A stretch of 64,000 nucleotides of DNA. Origin: Novosphingobium sp. PC22D (lineage in GTDB: Bacteria > Pseudomonadota > Alphaproteobacteria > Sphingomonadales > Sphingomonadaceae). Numbering within the stretch: the first letter of the stretch is position 1; every line of letters starts with the position of its first letter. The stretch covers positions 1 through 64,000 of the forward strand of contig NZ_MWMO01000003.1 in NCBI RefSeq assembly GCF_002556635.1. The letters are read 5' to 3'. The notes under the pieces are model-generated. The model had not been told where the DNA came from. It searched no databases and was given only the letters and a program-made list of their open reading frames with translations. Position numbers and translations under genes: made by a program. Shown here piece by piece: positions 63,639 through 64,000 of the stretch.

Positions 63639-64000
63639 GTGGCAGCCGAATCTGGCAAAGTCGATCCGATGCACCAGTTCACCATCGAGCCCTTGTTCGG
63701 CTCGGGCGGCTGGGAAATCGCGGGCTACAACATCGCCTTCACGAATTCCTCGCTGTGGATGATGATTTCGGCCGCGGTGCTGTTCGTCTTCGTCGCCGGC
63801 GGCCTGAAGCGTGAACTCGTGCCCGGGCGCTGGCAGATGGCGGTCGAGAGCTTCACCGGCTTCGTGGATTCGATGCTCGCGGCCAATATCGGCCCGGCGG
63901 GCAAGAAGTACGTGCCTTACGTCTTCTCGCTGTTCATGTTCATTCTCTTCGCAAACGTGCTTGGCCTGCTGCCGCTGGCTGTCGTGCCCGGCCTTCACGC
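63639..64000 (+). CDS. atpB: F0F1 ATP synthase subunit a (5' part, cut by window end)
   Basis: The first 120 codons of the F0 a subunit, which forms the proton half-channels. It begins (GTG) A-A-E-S-G-K-V-D-P-M-H-Q-F-T-I-E-P, then a first TM (NSSLWMMISAAVLFVFVAGG) and RWQMAVESFTGFVDSML, NIGPAGKKYVPYVFSLFMFI, FANVLGLLP, all typical of AtpB. Start GTG 63639 gives the usual sphingomonad N-terminus; ATG 63669 is the alternative. The stop lies beyond position 64000. Confidence 0.93.
   Translation, partial: MAAESGKVDPMHQFTIEPLFGSGGWEIAGYNIAFTNSSLWMMISAAVLFVFVAGGLKRELVPGRWQMAVESFTGFVDSMLAANIGPAGKKYVPYVFSLFMFILFANVLGLLPLAVVPGLH

Overview
This is a GC-rich chromosomal segment from an alphaproteobacterium, most likely a sphingomonad (order Sphingomonadales: Novosphingobium, Erythrobacter, Sphingomonas and relatives). 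The reasons are the CckA and CpdR cell-cycle phosphorelay proteins, a recA gene behind a GTTC-N7-GTTC type SOS box, the recA/alaS/icd neighbourhood, a SapC-family protein, the pyrF/trpF/trpB/trpA/folC neighbourhood, and the codon bias, which leaves long open antisense frames under almost every gene. I see no rRNA, insertion sequence, prophage, integrase or CRISPR array. There is one tRNA (Val, anticodon GAC).

Layout. (1) 1-6.5 kb: a SoxR-like MerR regulator divergent from an RND efflux operon (short leader ORF, adaptor, MexI-like pump, NodT-type outer-membrane lipoprotein), with a SoxR-type operator in a 19-bp promoter spacer. (2) 6.6-11.8 kb: a secreted S10 serine carboxypeptidase, a split ThrE exporter translationally coupled to an exported PLD-like protein, a small coiled-coil protein and a GreA/GreB factor. 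(3) 11.8-19.6 kb: a lytic transglycosylase, dapA, a glutathione S-transferase, an NTF2-like protein, then the tightly packed smpB / DUF2062 / cckA block. (4) 19.7-32.2 kb: recA, a secreted M24 peptidase, alaS, an exported hypothetical protein, a KefB-type antiporter, a NYN-domain putative RNase, a TonB-like protein, NADP-isocitrate dehydrogenase, a crotonase and tRNA-Val. (5) 32.3-43.4 kb: cpdR, an N-formylglutamate amidohydrolase, a probable CCUCCUCCC-type small RNA, sapC, a D-2-hydroxyacid/2-hydroxyglutarate dehydrogenase-like flavoprotein, a winged-helix protein, a DEAD-box helicase, an unusual M20 hydrolase and UvrD. (6) 43.4-48.8 kb: two exported proteins sharing a C-terminal motif, rsmD (apparent CTG start), rluB, an AmpG-like permease and folC. 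(7) 48.8-56.2 kb: trpA, trpB, a small outer-membrane protein, trpF, a lipoprotein, a SIMPL-domain protein, pyrF, a LapA-like protein and purB. (8) 56.3-64 kb: an exported alpha/beta hydrolase, an NRDE protein, radC, the ydbH-ynbE-ydbL lipid-transport operon, a small membrane protein, then atpI and the start of atpB, which runs off the window.

How the genes fit together. Most of the window is housekeeping: tryptophan, pyrimidine, purine, folate and lysine synthesis, translation quality control, DNA repair, cell-wall turnover and ATP synthase. CckA and CpdR belong to one cell-cycle phosphorelay, although their genes are 15 kb apart. Many junctions are ATGA or TGATG overlaps, so translational coupling is a general habit here. 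It makes the CTGA junction at rsmD a credible non-canonical start. The least ordinary items are the SoxR-like regulator without Fe-S cysteines but with an intact SoxR-type operator, the structured CCUCCUCCC RNA near 33.8-34.0 kb, the M20 hydrolase lacking two canonical metal ligands, the NYN/LOTUS-like protein, and the paired exported proteins at 43.5-44.6 kb.
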